Positions 34,186 through 43,908 of a stretch of 64,000 nt of DNA are shown here, in pieces. Where the stretch lies: contig JAGOLX010000001.1 of the NCBI GenBank assembly GCA_017993835.1, forward strand, positions 124,001 through 188,000, read 5' to 3'. Below the pieces are notes generated by a model that was given only the letters and a program-made list of their open reading frames with translations, ran no database searches and was not told where the DNA came from. Position 1 is the stretch's first letter, and each line of letters begins with the position of its first letter. The translations under genes and the position numbers were made by a program. This DNA is from Phycisphaerae bacterium (GTDB lineage: Bacteria; Planctomycetota; Phycisphaerae; Sedimentisphaerales; Anaerobacaceae).

Positions 34186-37100
34186 ATGGTAGACCGGGTC
34201 ATCCGATTCTGCCTAGAGAACAAGTTGGTTGTTGCCCTCGTGGTGGTGGCCGTCTTGGTGTGGGGCGTTATGGTTGCCCCATTCGACTGGGAGGTTCCAG
34301 TGTTGCCCCGATCCCCTGTGTCGGTGGACGCAATTCCCGATGTTGGGGAGGTGCAGCAGATCGTATTCACGGACTGGATGGGACGCTCCCCTCAGGATGT
34401 CGAGGACCAGATCACCTACCCACTGACTGTATCCCTGCTGGGTGTCCCCCGCGTCAAGACGATCCGTAGCTACTCGTTCTTCGGGTTTTCCAGCATCTAC
34501 GTGATCTTCGACGACTCCACCGATTTCTACTGGTCGCGGAGCCGAGTGATCGAGAAGCTCAGCGGTCTGCCGGCTGGCACGCTGCCCGCCGGGGTCAAGC
34601 CGACCCTCGGACCGGATGCAACCGGGCTGGGGCAGGTCTTCTGGTACACGCTGGAAGGGCGCGACCCGAACGGTAGCCCGGTCGGCGGATGGGACCCCGA
34701 GGAGTTGCGGAGCATTCAGGACTGGTACGTTCGCTATGCCCTGGCCAGCGCGGAAGGGATCAGTGAGGTGGCATCCGTCGGTGGCTTCGGGCGGGAATAC
34801 CAGATCGACGTCGATCCGGATGCCATGCGGGCCTATCACGTCGGCCTGGATGAGATCGTCAAAGCCGTCAAGGCGTCCAACGTCGATGTTGGCGCCAGGA
34901 CCATCGAGATCAACAAGGTCGAATATGTGATCCGAGGTCTGGGCTTCATCAAGCACATTGAGGACATCGAGAAGACCGTCGTAAAGGTCAATGACAATGT
35001 CCCCATCACGGTGAAGGATGTAGCCAGGGTTTCGCAGGGTCCGGCGCTGCGGCGGGGGGCGCTCGACAAGAGCGGCGCCGAAGCCGTGGGCGGGGTCACC
35101 GTCGTTCGCTACGGCTACAATCCCCTGGCGGCCATCAAGAACGTCAAGGAGAAGATCGAGGAGATCTCGCCCGGATTGCCGCAGAAGACCCTGGCCGACG
35201 GGGCCGTGTCCAAGGTGACGATCGTGCCGTTCTACGATCGCACCGGCCTGATCCACGAAACCCTCGGCACGCTTGATTCAGCCCTGACGGAGGAAGTGCT
35301 CATCACGATCATTGTGGTGATCATTATGGTCTTGCACCTGCGCAGCTCGGTCCTGATCAGTGCGCTGTTGCCGCTGGCGATTCTGATCTGCTTCATCGCG
35401 ATGAAAACGTTCGGCGTCAGCGCCAACATTGTGGCGCTGTCCGGCATCGCTATCGCCATCGGAACGATGGTGGACATGGGCATCATCATTTGCGAGAACA
35501 TCCTGCGGCACCTGAATGAAGCCGATGAAGGCGAGAACAAGCTGGATGTTGTGTTCCAAGCTTCCTCCGAGGTGGGCAGTGCGATCCTGACGGCCGTTTC
35601 AACAACCATCGTGAGTTTCCTTCCCGTGTTCACGATGACCGGGGCGGAGGGTAAACTCTTCAAGCCGCTGGCGTTTACCAAGACGTTCGCGTTGCTTGCG
35701 TCGATCATCGTTGCTTTGACCATCATCCCGCCCGCGGCCCATATCCTCTTCACCAGGGAGGTTGCCGTCGGCAGAATCAAGCGCTATGTGCTGGCGAGCC
35801 TGCTGTTCGGCCTGGCCGTCGCGGCCGGACTGCTCCTGGCGTGGTGGATCGGTCTGCTCGTCGGCGTCATCGCGATGTATCATCTCTCGCACGATCATAT
35901 TCCCTCTCGGGCCCGCGCCTGGCTGCCGATCCTCGCCAACGTTCTGGCCATGGTCTTTGTTGGCATCATCTTGACGAGCCACTGGCTGCCACTGGGGTTG
36001 GGACACGGGTTCGGGTCAAACCTTCTCTTCGTCATCGCACTGATTGGAGGGTTGCTGATTCTCTTTCGGATCTTTCAGCATTTCTATCCTCGCATTCTGC
36101 GCTGGTGCCTGGCGCACAAGCTCGCGTTCCTTTCGATTCCATGCCTGCTGGTCGTCCTGGGCGCGATGGTCTGGCTGGGATTTCCTCGAGTGTTCTCCTT
36201 CGTTCCCCTGGGGCTGCGAGCCAATCGTCTGTGGGCTGCCGGTGCACGGACCTTCCCAGGACTGGGCAGAGAGTTCATGCCGCCACTGGACGAGGGCTCG
36301 TTTCTCTACATGCCGACGACAATGCCGCATGCTTCCATCGGTGAAGCGATGGATGTGCTTCGCAAGCAGGACATGGCTTTTCAGGCGATCCCGGAAGTCG
36401 AATCCGCTGTGGGCAAGATCGGACGGGTGGAGTCGGCTCTGGACCCGGCTCCGATCTCCATGATCGAGACCGTCATCAACTACAAATCCGAGTACATCAC
36501 CGATGAAGCAGGCCATCCGATTCGCTTCAAGTGTGACGAGGCAAACGGCCGATTCGCACGTGACGCACACGACAGACTGATTCCCGATCCGGCCGGCCGT
36601 CCGTTCCGGCAATGGCGCGACCACATCCACAGTCCTGAGGGCATCTGGGATGAGATCGTCAAGGCTGCGGAGATTCCAGGAACGACCAGCGCCCCCAGAC
36701 TCCAGCCGATTGCCGCACGCATGGTGATGCTCCAGAGCGGTATGAGAGCCCCCATGGGCGTCAAGGTGCGAGGGCCCGACTTGGAGACCATCGAGAGTGT
36801 GTGTCTGCAGATCGAGCGGTTTCTCAAGGAAGTGCCCGGCGTCGAGCCCGGTGCAGTCGTTGCCGACCGGATCGTGGGCAAGCCGTACCTCGAAATCGAG
36901 ATCAATCGCGATGCCATTGCCCGCTACGGCATCAGCATTCAGCAGGTGCAGGATGTGATCGAGGTCGCCATCGGCGGCAAGCGCATCACGACCACTGTCG
37001 AGGGACGCGAGCGCTATCCCGTCAGAATCCGCTATCTGCGCGAGTTACGAGACGACATGGAGGGACTTGAGAAGATCCTGGTGCCCGGGTCTGGAGGCGT

Positions 37101-37944
37101 GCAGATCCCCCTGATCCAGCTTGCGGACATTCGGTACGTGCGCGGGCCCCAGGCGATCAAGAGCGAGGACACCTTTCTGACTGGGTACGTCGTGTTCGAC
37201 AAGAAACCGGGGTATGCCGAGGTCGATGTGGTCGAGCAAGCGCGGGACCACTTGCAGGCCAAGATCAACTTGGGCGCACTGCACGTCCCGCAAGGCGCGC
37301 ACTACGTGTTTGCGGGCAGCTACGAGAATCAGATCCGGGCACAGAAGACGCTTGCAGTAGTGATTCCACTCGCCCTGTTCATTATCTTCTTGATTCTATA
37401 TCTGGAGTTTCACGCTGTTTCGACGACTACGCTTGTATTCTCGGGAATTGTGGTGGCTTGGTCGGGCGGATTCCTCCTGATCTGGCTGTATGGGCAACCA
37501 TGGTTCCTGGATTTCAATGCGTTCGGCGTCAACCTGCGAACACTCTTTCAGGTTCATCCGATCAACCTGAGTGTGGCGATTTGGGTCGGTTTTCTGGCCT
37601 TGTTTGGAATCGCTTCGGATGACGGCGTTGTCATGGGGACCTACCTGGAGCAGACGTTTCGCGCGAGACCGACGCGAAATAAGCAGGAAATTCGCGATGC
37701 AGTTGTCGCCGCCGGCACGCGACGGGTGCGTCCATGTCTGATGACCACAGCGACGACGATTCTCGCGCTGCTGCCGGTGTTGACTTCCACCGGTCGGGGC
37801 TCGGACATCATGGTCCCGATGGCTATCCCCTCCTTTGGGGGCATGGTGATCGAGATCCTCACGATGCTCGTCGTGCCCGTGTTGTACTGCTGGATTCGGG
37901 AGATCCAAGCCGCACGGTCTCCCGTGACGACGGGCGCACCGTAG
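34186..37944 (+). CDS. cusA: Heavy-metal efflux RND transporter, CusA-like (long form)
   Basis: Inner-membrane proton-driven pump of 1252 residues; classical CusA has about 1050. Family marks: IPDVGEVQQIVFTDWMGRSP near 48, LTVSLLGVPRVKTIRSYSFF, AIAIGTMVDMGIIICENILR (the TM4 acid residues, about 425-440), REFMPPLDEGSFLYMP near 700, and GIASDDGVVMGTYLEQTF near 1145. Methionines at MPTTMP and in MVMLQSGMRAPMG suit Cu/Ag transport. Extra length comes from an added membrane-rich stretch after TM6 (about 525-650), an insert around DEAGHPIRFKCDEANGRFAR, and one before the last helices. The gene lies 60 bp after the YHS lipoprotein and is convergent with the usher gene. Confidence 0.93.
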   Translation: MVDRVIRFCLENKLVVALVVVAVLVWGVMVAPFDWEVPVLPRSPVSVDAIPDVGEVQQIVFTDWMGRSPQDVEDQITYPLTVSLLGVPRVKTIRSYSFFGFSSIYVIFDDSTDFYWSRSRVIEKLSGLPAGTLPAGVKPTLGPDATGLGQVFWYTLEGRDPNGSPVGGWDPEELRSIQDWYVRYALASAEGISEVASVGGFGREYQIDVDPDAMRAYHVGLDEIVKAVKASNVDVGARTIEINKVEYVIRGLGFIKHIEDIEKTVVKVNDNVPITVKDVARVSQGPALRRGALDKSGAEAVGGVTVVRYGYNPLAAIKNVKEKIEEISPGLPQKTLADGAVSKVTIVPFYDRTGLIHETLGTLDSALTEEVLITIIVVIIMVLHLRSSVLISALLPLAILICFIAMKTFGVSANIVALSGIAIAIGTMVDMGIIICENILRHLNEADEGENKLDVVFQASSEVGSAILTAVSTTIVSFLPVFTMTGAEGKLFKPLAFTKTFALLASIIVALTIIPPAAHILFTREVAVGRIKRYVLASLLFGLAVAAGLLLAWWIGLLVGVIAMYHLSHDHIPSRARAWLPILANVLAMVFVGIILTSHWLPLGLGHGFGSNLLFVIALIGGLLILFRIFQHFYPRILRWCLAHKLAFLSIPCLLVVLGAMVWLGFPRVFSFVPLGLRANRLWAAGARTFPGLGREFMPPLDEGSFLYMPTTMPHASIGEAMDVLRKQDMAFQAIPEVESAVGKIGRVESALDPAPISMIETVINYKSEYITDEAGHPIRFKCDEANGRFARDAHDRLIPDPAGRPFRQWRDHIHSPEGIWDEIVKAAEIPGTTSAPRLQPIAARMVMLQSGMRAPMGVKVRGPDLETIESVCLQIERFLKEVPGVEPGAVVADRIVGKPYLEIEINRDAIARYGISIQQVQDVIEVAIGGKRITTTVEGRERYPVRIRYLRELRDDMEGLEKILVPGSGGVQIPLIQLADIRYVRGPQAIKSEDTFLTGYVVFDKKPGYAEVDVVEQARDHLQAKINLGALHVPQGAHYVFAGSYENQIRAQKTLAVVIPLALFIIFLILYLEFHAVSTTTLVFSGIVVAWSGGFLLIWLYGQPWFLDFNAFGVNLRTLFQVHPINLSVAIWVGFLALFGIASDDGVVMGTYLEQTFRARPTRNKQEIRDAVVAAGTRRVRPCLMTTATTILALLPVLTSTGRGSDIMVPMAIPSFGGMVIEILTMLVVPVLYCWIREIQAARSPVTTGAP

Positions 37945-37953
37945 ACCCACAGG

Positions 37954-40900
37954 TCATTCCTTGCTGCTGTCCGGAGGGGGCTCCGCCTTCTTCTGCAGGA
38001 TTGCGACGAAGTCCGGCTGTTCGATCTCGACGAACTCTTCTCTTGTGGCGGCCACTTCGACGGTGCGCTCCGATTCGGCCAGTTCGTGAAGCGAGGGCAA
38101 GGTCTTGGGGTCCACACGAAGGACGTACCGGCCGGGTTTGACGTCCCCGAGATAGTAGCTGCCGTCCTGTCCCGTGATGGACTCGGCCGCCAGAAGGCCG
38201 GACTGGGGATTGTGCAGGGAGACCCGCACGCCGCAGGCCGGGTGTCTCGTCAGCGGGGCCGACTGCTGCACGTTCTCTGCCACGCCATCGAGGACAGTCG
38301 CAGTGATGTCATGGGCTTCGGCGCCGGCGGCATTGGGGTCGGGAGCGTTCGGATCGACGGTGACAACGCGCCCAACCATGGAAATCAGCGGTGCGACGCT
38401 CAGATTCACTTCCGTCAGACTGTCCCTATAGAGCTTCGCCTTCTGTGTTCCATGGGTCACTGTATAGATGGCTGGAATGGTGTCGGGATCGAGGTACACC
38501 TGGACTTCCGGCGTGTTCGGCCGGGCGGACAGGATGTAGTAGCCCTTCTTGTCCGTCAGGACACTGAGATTCTGGCCCAGGCAGACCTTGACGTCGGGCA
38601 CCCCGGGTTCATCGCCGTCTGGGAGATGGTTGCCGTTGTAGTCCAGGAAAACCTTGCCATGGACGGCGCCATAGGCGGTTCGCACCCGGCTTTCGTTGAT
38701 GTTGATCATCCGTTTCTGGTGTCGGGAGTAGAGCTGTTTGATGTTCAGGGACAGGAGAAACGCGTAGTCGCCCTGTCGGTACTCGCCGGTCGCACTGACG
38801 TAGTTGAACCCCACGCGGTCGAGGAGATACTCGCCTCGGAGGCGGAATCCGTATTCGTCCGATCCGGCCTCGTCCGAGAGCTCTTTGAGGATCTCGGTGC
38901 GGAGACGCCAGGGGTGTCTGGGCCGGTCGATCTTGAGATCGTGAACCACGGACAGTGTCTCCTCGGCCTCGGTGTCATTGTAGATGAGACTGACCGTGTT
39001 GTTGGCGTTCAGGGTCTTGCGGAGCGTCCAGTACTGCGAGGGTCTCAGGACTCGTGGGGCGTGTCGAAGCCTCAAGAGGGACAGAAAGCGGTCGTCGTCG
39101 TTCACGGACAGTTCCTCGCCCAGAAACACCTGGCCATAGAGATTCAAATCCCGTCTCAGGGCGGTTCGTATGCTCAGTTCCGTCAGTATTCTCGGCTCGT
39201 CCTCGGTGCTCACGTCCAGGAGGTGAAACCGGCTCCCCAGGGTGACGCGAGGCAGCGCCGTTGTCGAAGCACCGATGTTCTGATAGCTCGCCTGTGTCGT
39301 TTCAGCCATCTCGCCGTCAAGGTTGTCGCGGATCCATCCGATGCCGCCCTCGACAGTCCACTTCCTGTGGAGTGCCCACGAGAACCCGGTTTCTCCGCCT
39401 CGACGGTCGCACACATCCGGATCGGTGCCGTCGAAGTAATCGGATCCCAGGTTCAGCAGGTCGAGATCCAGGCTGAGCTTCTGCATCGGGAGGTACTCGG
39501 CCCGCGTGCGGATCGCCACGCCGTCATACTCGTCCCGTCCCTGTCCCTGTCCCTGGCTGGCGGCCATGTTGCCTGAGAGGATCAGATTGTCAAACGGCAG
39601 ATACGAGAGGGTCGTTCCCGCGTGCCCGCTCGATTCGGGATAGCTTCGGTCGTCCGAGTCGTTGTCCTTCTCCAGGTATCGGTGGTGGTGATCCTCCTCG
39701 CAGGCCAGGACGATGCCCAGGCTGAGTCGGTCGCTCACTCCGTGCAGCAGACGGGCCCCGCTGATATGCCCGTAGAAATCGCCGGCGTCCAGACATTCAT
39801 GGTCGGTCGTATCGCCTTCCCGTTTGGTCCCCACGAGCCCGAGGTAGGCGGTGCGGCCTTTCGGCAGCAGTTGGGGAGTGCCGACAATCGACTTCTCCAC
39901 GCGAATCTCGTTGCCGTCCGGCTCGCGGATCACGATCGTGACCTCGTTGAGAATCCCCGAGGGCAGGTCGACGTCGTCGAAGCGATACGTGCCCATCCCC
40001 GGAGGGGCGTCTGCCTCCGGACGCACGGTTTGGACGTCGATGGTCCTGCCGTTGAGCTGTAGTTCCACCGTGGCATCGATCGGCGCCGGGCCCTCGAAGA
40101 TGTGGGGCTGACCGAAGTACTGGCGCAATCCCAGGTTGGATTTGTCGGCCTTGAGTTCCTCGGCCGTCCAGCCCGCCAACCCGTTGATCCTCACGCCCGT
40201 CGCGTTGAAGGCCGGGTATACCAGATCGCTCAGGCCGAACGTCGAGTCTCCCACTGTGATCTCGGCGGAGCGCCAGCGATGAACCCACTCGAACCAGTCC
40301 GCCTCGGCCACGTAGGGATCATCGTTGGGCCATGCCCACCCTTCCGTGTTCGACCAGGTTCGATTCGGATGGGAGATTCGGATCTTGTACTGCCCGTCGG
40401 ACCAGTTGCCCCAGAGCGTCTCGCTGGGGCCGGCGATATTGATCACACGGGACTCCGACGTGGAGTTCTCCTGCGACGTGTTGCGTCGCCAACTGTAGCT
40501 GGGATGCCACTCGACCTGAGCGAATTGCAGCAGATCCCCGCTTCGATCTGCTGGCGGCAGGGCTTCGGGCAGATCCATCTCGATGTACTGGGTCTCGGCG
40601 GAGAGCAGAGACCTCCCCGTCCGGGTCTTCCAGATGCTCAGCTTGCGATCCAACTGGATGCGGTATTCATACAATTGGTCGTTCCACACCAGTTCCATGT
40701 CGAGAATCTCGGAGAGGTCCTCCGGCGGGATGTAGATGTCGGGCTTGAGCGTGATTTCCGAGACTGCCTGTCGGAACTCCAACGGGCGTGTCTGACCCTT
40801 GATCCGGATCTGTCCGTTCGGGACGTCCAGTTCCACCTCGCTGCCGCCTTCCGGCGTGAACTTCAGAATGCCGCCCTGCTCGTCGATGGCGACTCGGAAT

Positions 40901-41376
40901 GTGCGGAGCGTACGCAAGAGGGGCAACAGACGTCTGCCGTCTGAGAGGACAAGGGAGTCCATGTCGTCGACCTGGAGCCGTTCGACGTGCCGCCGCCCGC
41001 GCACGACGAAACCGACCAGCTCCGTGGTCGCCTCGGGACCGGTGTTCTGAGAGTTGGGATCGGGTACCACGGTGACGGCAGCCGTCATCTCGGGCTCGGG
41101 CTCTGGCGGCAGGGGGACTGTCGGGTAGGCGGGCGCGAACTCCTGTGGCTCCTCCATCGCTGTGCCGACGAGGGCGGAGGGCACGCAGCTCAGATCTACG
41201 ACGACCCAGTCGCAGTCCGTCGGGGCTGTTGCGGAGCGGGCACCCGAAACCTCATCGGCAGACACAACATCCTCACATTGCCCTGCGGCCGGCGGAACCG
41301 AAGACAACAGACACACGGCTGGGGCAAACAAGGCGCACAAACCAACGCACAGACCGACAAGGCGTCTGTTCGTCAT
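37954..41376 (-). CDS. Fimbrial usher-like outer-membrane protein (chaperone-usher)
   Basis: 1140 residues with signal peptide (LVGLCVGLCALFAPAVCLLS). The diagnostic part is the plug region near 430: GPAPIDATVELQLNGRTIDV, then GTYRFDDVDLPSGILNEVTI and the REPDGN motif, as in PapC/FimD-type and CS1/archaic ushers. Flanking strand-rich sequence fits the 24-strand barrel. Near 905 a Cna-B/SdrD-like domain follows (VHGKVFLDYNGNHLPDGDEP), and near 1048 a carboxypeptidase-regulatory-like domain. These replace the usual short C-terminal domains, resembling ushers of the alternate/archaic clades. It lies 5 bp after the chaperone gene on the same strand. Confidence 0.82.
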   Translation of the reverse strand: MTNRRLVGLCVGLCALFAPAVCLLSSVPPAAGQCEDVVSADEVSGARSATAPTDCDWVVVDLSCVPSALVGTAMEEPQEFAPAYPTVPLPPEPEPEMTAAVTVVPDPNSQNTGPEATTELVGFVVRGRRHVERLQVDDMDSLVLSDGRRLLPLLRTLRTFRVAIDEQGGILKFTPEGGSEVELDVPNGQIRIKGQTRPLEFRQAVSEITLKPDIYIPPEDLSEILDMELVWNDQLYEYRIQLDRKLSIWKTRTGRSLLSAETQYIEMDLPEALPPADRSGDLLQFAQVEWHPSYSWRRNTSQENSTSESRVINIAGPSETLWGNWSDGQYKIRISHPNRTWSNTEGWAWPNDDPYVAEADWFEWVHRWRSAEITVGDSTFGLSDLVYPAFNATGVRINGLAGWTAEELKADKSNLGLRQYFGQPHIFEGPAPIDATVELQLNGRTIDVQTVRPEADAPPGMGTYRFDDVDLPSGILNEVTIVIREPDGNEIRVEKSIVGTPQLLPKGRTAYLGLVGTKREGDTTDHECLDAGDFYGHISGARLLHGVSDRLSLGIVLACEEDHHHRYLEKDNDSDDRSYPESSGHAGTTLSYLPFDNLILSGNMAASQGQGQGRDEYDGVAIRTRAEYLPMQKLSLDLDLLNLGSDYFDGTDPDVCDRRGGETGFSWALHRKWTVEGGIGWIRDNLDGEMAETTQASYQNIGASTTALPRVTLGSRFHLLDVSTEDEPRILTELSIRTALRRDLNLYGQVFLGEELSVNDDDRFLSLLRLRHAPRVLRPSQYWTLRKTLNANNTVSLIYNDTEAEETLSVVHDLKIDRPRHPWRLRTEILKELSDEAGSDEYGFRLRGEYLLDRVGFNYVSATGEYRQGDYAFLLSLNIKQLYSRHQKRMININESRVRTAYGAVHGKVFLDYNGNHLPDGDEPGVPDVKVCLGQNLSVLTDKKGYYILSARPNTPEVQVYLDPDTIPAIYTVTHGTQKAKLYRDSLTEVNLSVAPLISMVGRVVTVDPNAPDPNAAGAEAHDITATVLDGVAENVQQSAPLTRHPACGVRVSLHNPQSGLLAAESITGQDGSYYLGDVKPGRYVLRVDPKTLPSLHELAESERTVEVAATREEFVEIEQPDFVAILQKKAEPPPDSSKE

Positions 41377-41381
41377 ACGCT

Positions 41382-42332
41382 CTATCTGCTGCTAGTGACA
41401 CTTCCCTGTGTCTGTGCCTGGCTGTTCCCCTCCGTGGGATCCTGGGGTTGAGGCTTCGGGATTGCATCCGACGCCGGCTGCACGGTCGGACCGGCAGTCT
41501 CCGTGGCTTGCACGGGCGCCTGGGGCCACGTGACCGCGACTTCCTTCACCAACGGTTGCTCCAGATGGACCGCACTGAAGGTGACTCTGACGCGGCATTC
41601 TCCCTGGGGAATGGGGGTTTCGATCTCCTTTGTCAGCCATCTTTGTGCGCCCCGGAGCACGTACCCCGTGCCCGTCGGGCCCCGGTCGAGCACCGTGCCG
41701 GCCTTGTCCAGAATCTCATAGTCGCCCTTGATGCCGAGTCGCCCGTTGCCTGTCGAGGCGACCAGGGTCTTGAGAACGATGGCTCCTTTCTCGATTTCCA
41801 CCAAAACGTCCTTCACCTGACCCTGATAGGAGGTCTTGCCGACCGTTCCGAAGATAGGAGCCAGGATGGTCGAAACGGTCTTGAGTTTCACGGAACGGCC
41901 GGACTTCTCATCGTTTGCGACGATCTCATTGGTTGCCAGAGACTCGAGTTCCATCGCCGCCCACCATTCGCCCTCGACGAGCGGACCCTTGGTGACTACG
42001 GCAAAGCGGACCGCCCGTTGTGTGTTTGGGGGGAGCGTCAGCTCTCGCGGGTTGAACCGGATATACGGCGCCAGCGAGTAGTCCCCCTTCAGACATCTCC
42101 GTAGTCCGCCTTTCTCCGTGTAGACGAAGTGAACGGCGTTGATTCGGAACCGTTCCTCCGTGTTGCCGAGATTCGAGATGAGAAACGTGCCGGCCGGCCG
42201 GCCTTCATCCAGGTTCACCTCGACGTAGGCCGGCTTGATGCCGATGTTCGCTCGGAGCGTTCCCGCCAGCAGGCAGACGCCGAGCAACGTTGCCGCTCTC
42301 CATCCAACAATCAGTTCATGTGCGAATTGCAT
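41382..42332 (-). CDS. PapD-like periplasmic pilus chaperone
   Basis: 316 residues. A signal peptide (GWRAATLLGVCLLAGTLRA) leads into a PapD-type first domain: NIGIKPAYVEVNLDEGRPAG, FLISNLGNTEERFRI, then IRFNPRELTLPPNTQRAVRF, the conserved NPxxLxLxPxxxQxVR strand used for donor-strand contact. The second domain follows (LVASTGNGRLGIKGDYEIL; GECRVRVTFSA). The last 50 residues are a Pro/Gln-rich tail (QPQDPTEGNSQAQTQ) not usual for chaperones. It sits between the pilin-like gene and the usher, as expected for a chaperone-usher locus. Confidence 0.78.
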   Translation of the reverse strand: MQFAHELIVGWRAATLLGVCLLAGTLRANIGIKPAYVEVNLDEGRPAGTFLISNLGNTEERFRINAVHFVYTEKGGLRRCLKGDYSLAPYIRFNPRELTLPPNTQRAVRFAVVTKGPLVEGEWWAAMELESLATNEIVANDEKSGRSVKLKTVSTILAPIFGTVGKTSYQGQVKDVLVEIEKGAIVLKTLVASTGNGRLGIKGDYEILDKAGTVLDRGPTGTGYVLRGAQRWLTKEIETPIPQGECRVRVTFSAVHLEQPLVKEVAVTWPQAPVQATETAGPTVQPASDAIPKPQPQDPTEGNSQAQTQGSVTSSR

Positions 42333-42440
42333 GGTTTATTGCCTCGGTTGACTGGTCAAACAATCGTAATTGGCCCGGGCCTGGAAGACTGCTCAGTTCA
42401 TCACATTCGAATCCGTTTACAGCACACGACAGAACGTCAC

Positions 42441-42995
42441 TTACACGCCAGGAATCATCGCGGTCAGCATGACATAACCGCTGTATTCGCCGGTGGGCAG
42501 TTCGGGATCGGGCTGATTCCACGTCACCGTTACGTCCACTTCCTGGCTGAAGTGGCCCTTCTGCCCGCTTTCGAAATTGCCGACCTCGGTGGTCGCGGCG
42601 GGGAACTCCTTGATCATCCCGGTCCCCTCGAATGCCAGATTATTGTCGCCGCCTTTGGTCTCGTTGCCGTTCGCGGGCTGGACGGTCACACCGGCATCCT
42701 GGGCCACGGGGATCGTGGCCTCGGCGGTGAGAGAATCACCCTTGTACAGATCGGTGACCGCGACTTGCAGATCGATCGCTTCGACGTTCGCATCAACCCT
42801 GAAGGTGATTGTTCCATCGAACGGACCGGTCTGGATCTGGCCCAGTTCCACCGTAGCATCGACCACGGCGACCGCGACGTTCGCAACAACTTCCACATAC
42901 ACGTGGCTGACCGCCTCGCCCGATGTATCGGCAAAGCAAATCCCACTGACCAACAACAACGACGTCAGAATTGCCAACAGTTTCGCTCTCATCAT
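42441..42995 (-). CDS. Pilin-like fimbrial subunit
   Basis: 184 residues beginning with a signal peptide (MMRAKLLAILTSLLLVSGIC, cleaved after FA). The mature protein is all-beta in character, has no cysteine, and ends YSGYVMLTAMIPGV, like the last strand of fimbrial subunits. The alternating stretch HVYVEVVANVAVAV at the mature N-terminus could be the donor strand. AAAGGAG stands 5 bases before the ATG at 42995, preferred to 43046. It is first in the operon, 108 bp before the chaperone, consistent with the major subunit being made in excess. Confidence 0.68.
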   Translation of the reverse strand: MMRAKLLAILTSLLLVSGICFADTSGEAVSHVYVEVVANVAVAVVDATVELGQIQTGPFDGTITFRVDANVEAIDLQVAVTDLYKGDSLTAEATIPVAQDAGVTVQPANGNETKGGDNNLAFEGTGMIKEFPAATTEVGNFESGQKGHFSQEVDVTVTWNQPDPELPTGEYSGYVMLTAMIPGV

Positions 42996-43592
42996 TTGAC
43001 TCCTTTCACAACAGTCCTTCTCTATTCGATCTGGCGCACGGGCCAATTACGATTTCTGCCTGGGGACACTGCGTCACGAGAGCTCTGTTGCTCCGTCCCG
43101 CGATCCTGTCGGCGAGTTCCCCCTATGGGGACATCAAAAAGTACGGAGATAGATCCGCAATGTCCATGATACGAGACTGCAAAACCGTCTCGACACTTCG
43201 CGATCCGGGAATACACCCTCGCACTGGGCCGCGATTACAGACCTTCCTCGTGTTCCTCTAATAGGAGGCACCACGATATCGATTCACTGAAAGGTGCAAC
43301 TGTCGGGCGACTGCCTGACTGTAATGCGACAATAAAGATCCGATTAGGTGAGATGTTTCATCGCCACTTCCATCCTCCCTGGGCAGCTCCTGGTTTGTCA
43401 CCAGGTGAGTTCCCCAACTCTCCAGTCCGTTTCTTCGCAGACACTACATGTGTCCGCGTGTCCGATAATCTGAACCTATATGGCTGTTACGAACAAGTCA
43501 AGAGGAAAAATAAAAAAATTCGCACACTTGCCTGTTGTCGTCTTGCTTCCGTCTTGGCGGGAAATCATTGGTCCTCGACGAATCCCGGAGAA
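42996..43592. other. Intergenic region upstream of the pilus operon
   Basis: About 600 bp with no gene I can support. It should hold the promoter of the pilus operon on the minus strand, but no clear -35/-10 pair was found. An A-rich run (AAAAATAAAAAAATT, about 43506-43520) reads as a T-tract downstream of the tRNA on the minus strand and could help end its transcript. Confidence 0.4.
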
Positions 43593-43667
43593 TCGGGGCG
43601 AGTGGACTTGAACCACCGACCTCTTGCACCCCATGCAAGCGCGCTAGCCAAACTGCGCCACGCCCCG
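43593..43667 (-). tRNA. tRNA-Pro (anticodon GGG)
   Basis: The minus strand folds as a full cloverleaf. The acceptor is CGGGGCG/CGCCCCG (7 perfect pairs), the D-stem GCGC/GCGC, and the anticodon stem CTTGC/GCAAG with loop ATGGGGT (anticodon GGG at 43632-43630). A 5-nt variable loop, a T-arm with TTCAAGT and discriminator A follow. Total 75 nt; the CCA end is not encoded. Confidence 0.95.
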
Positions 43668-43846
43668 AAGCGTGCATGCATTGTAGTGCTCCAGGGACTT
43701 GGCAACAAGTGTTTTTTCTGAAAATCGCTCGCAAAGGCCGGGGAACCGCCAGGGAATGCGACGGGGGCCTCAGATCTCCTCGCTGCGTGCGATGGCGAGG
43801 GACCGGCAGCCGGACCCCTCGCGCGAAAAAAATCTCGGGAGAGGGC

Positions 43847-43876
43847 TTGACGAAGTTAGCTGTGCCTAACTATACT
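43847..43876 (+). promoter_or_regulatory. Promoter of the dtxR-feoA operon
   Basis: TTGACG (43847-43852), an 18-bp spacer and TATACT (43871-43876). Initiation would be near 43883, downstream of the ATG at 43879, which argues for the later start at 43909. Confidence 0.75.
43853..43874 (+). promoter_or_regulatory. Predicted metalloregulator operator (DtxR-type) of dtxR-feoA
   Basis: The palindrome AGTTAG-N6-CTAACT lies exactly between -35 and -10, so a bound repressor would block RNA polymerase. It resembles half-sites of the DtxR/IdeR box (TTAGG...CCTAA). A closely matching site precedes feoB (44669-44690; 17 of 22 positions the same). Confidence 0.7.
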
Positions 43877-43908
43877 GAATGCACAACAGGATCGTGGTTG
43901 GATTTGTG

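Noticed and set aside
43022-43590. Small frames and a possible riboswitch upstream of the pilus operon
   Set aside because: No Shine-Dalgarno-supported frame and no recognised riboswitch core could be made out by eye.
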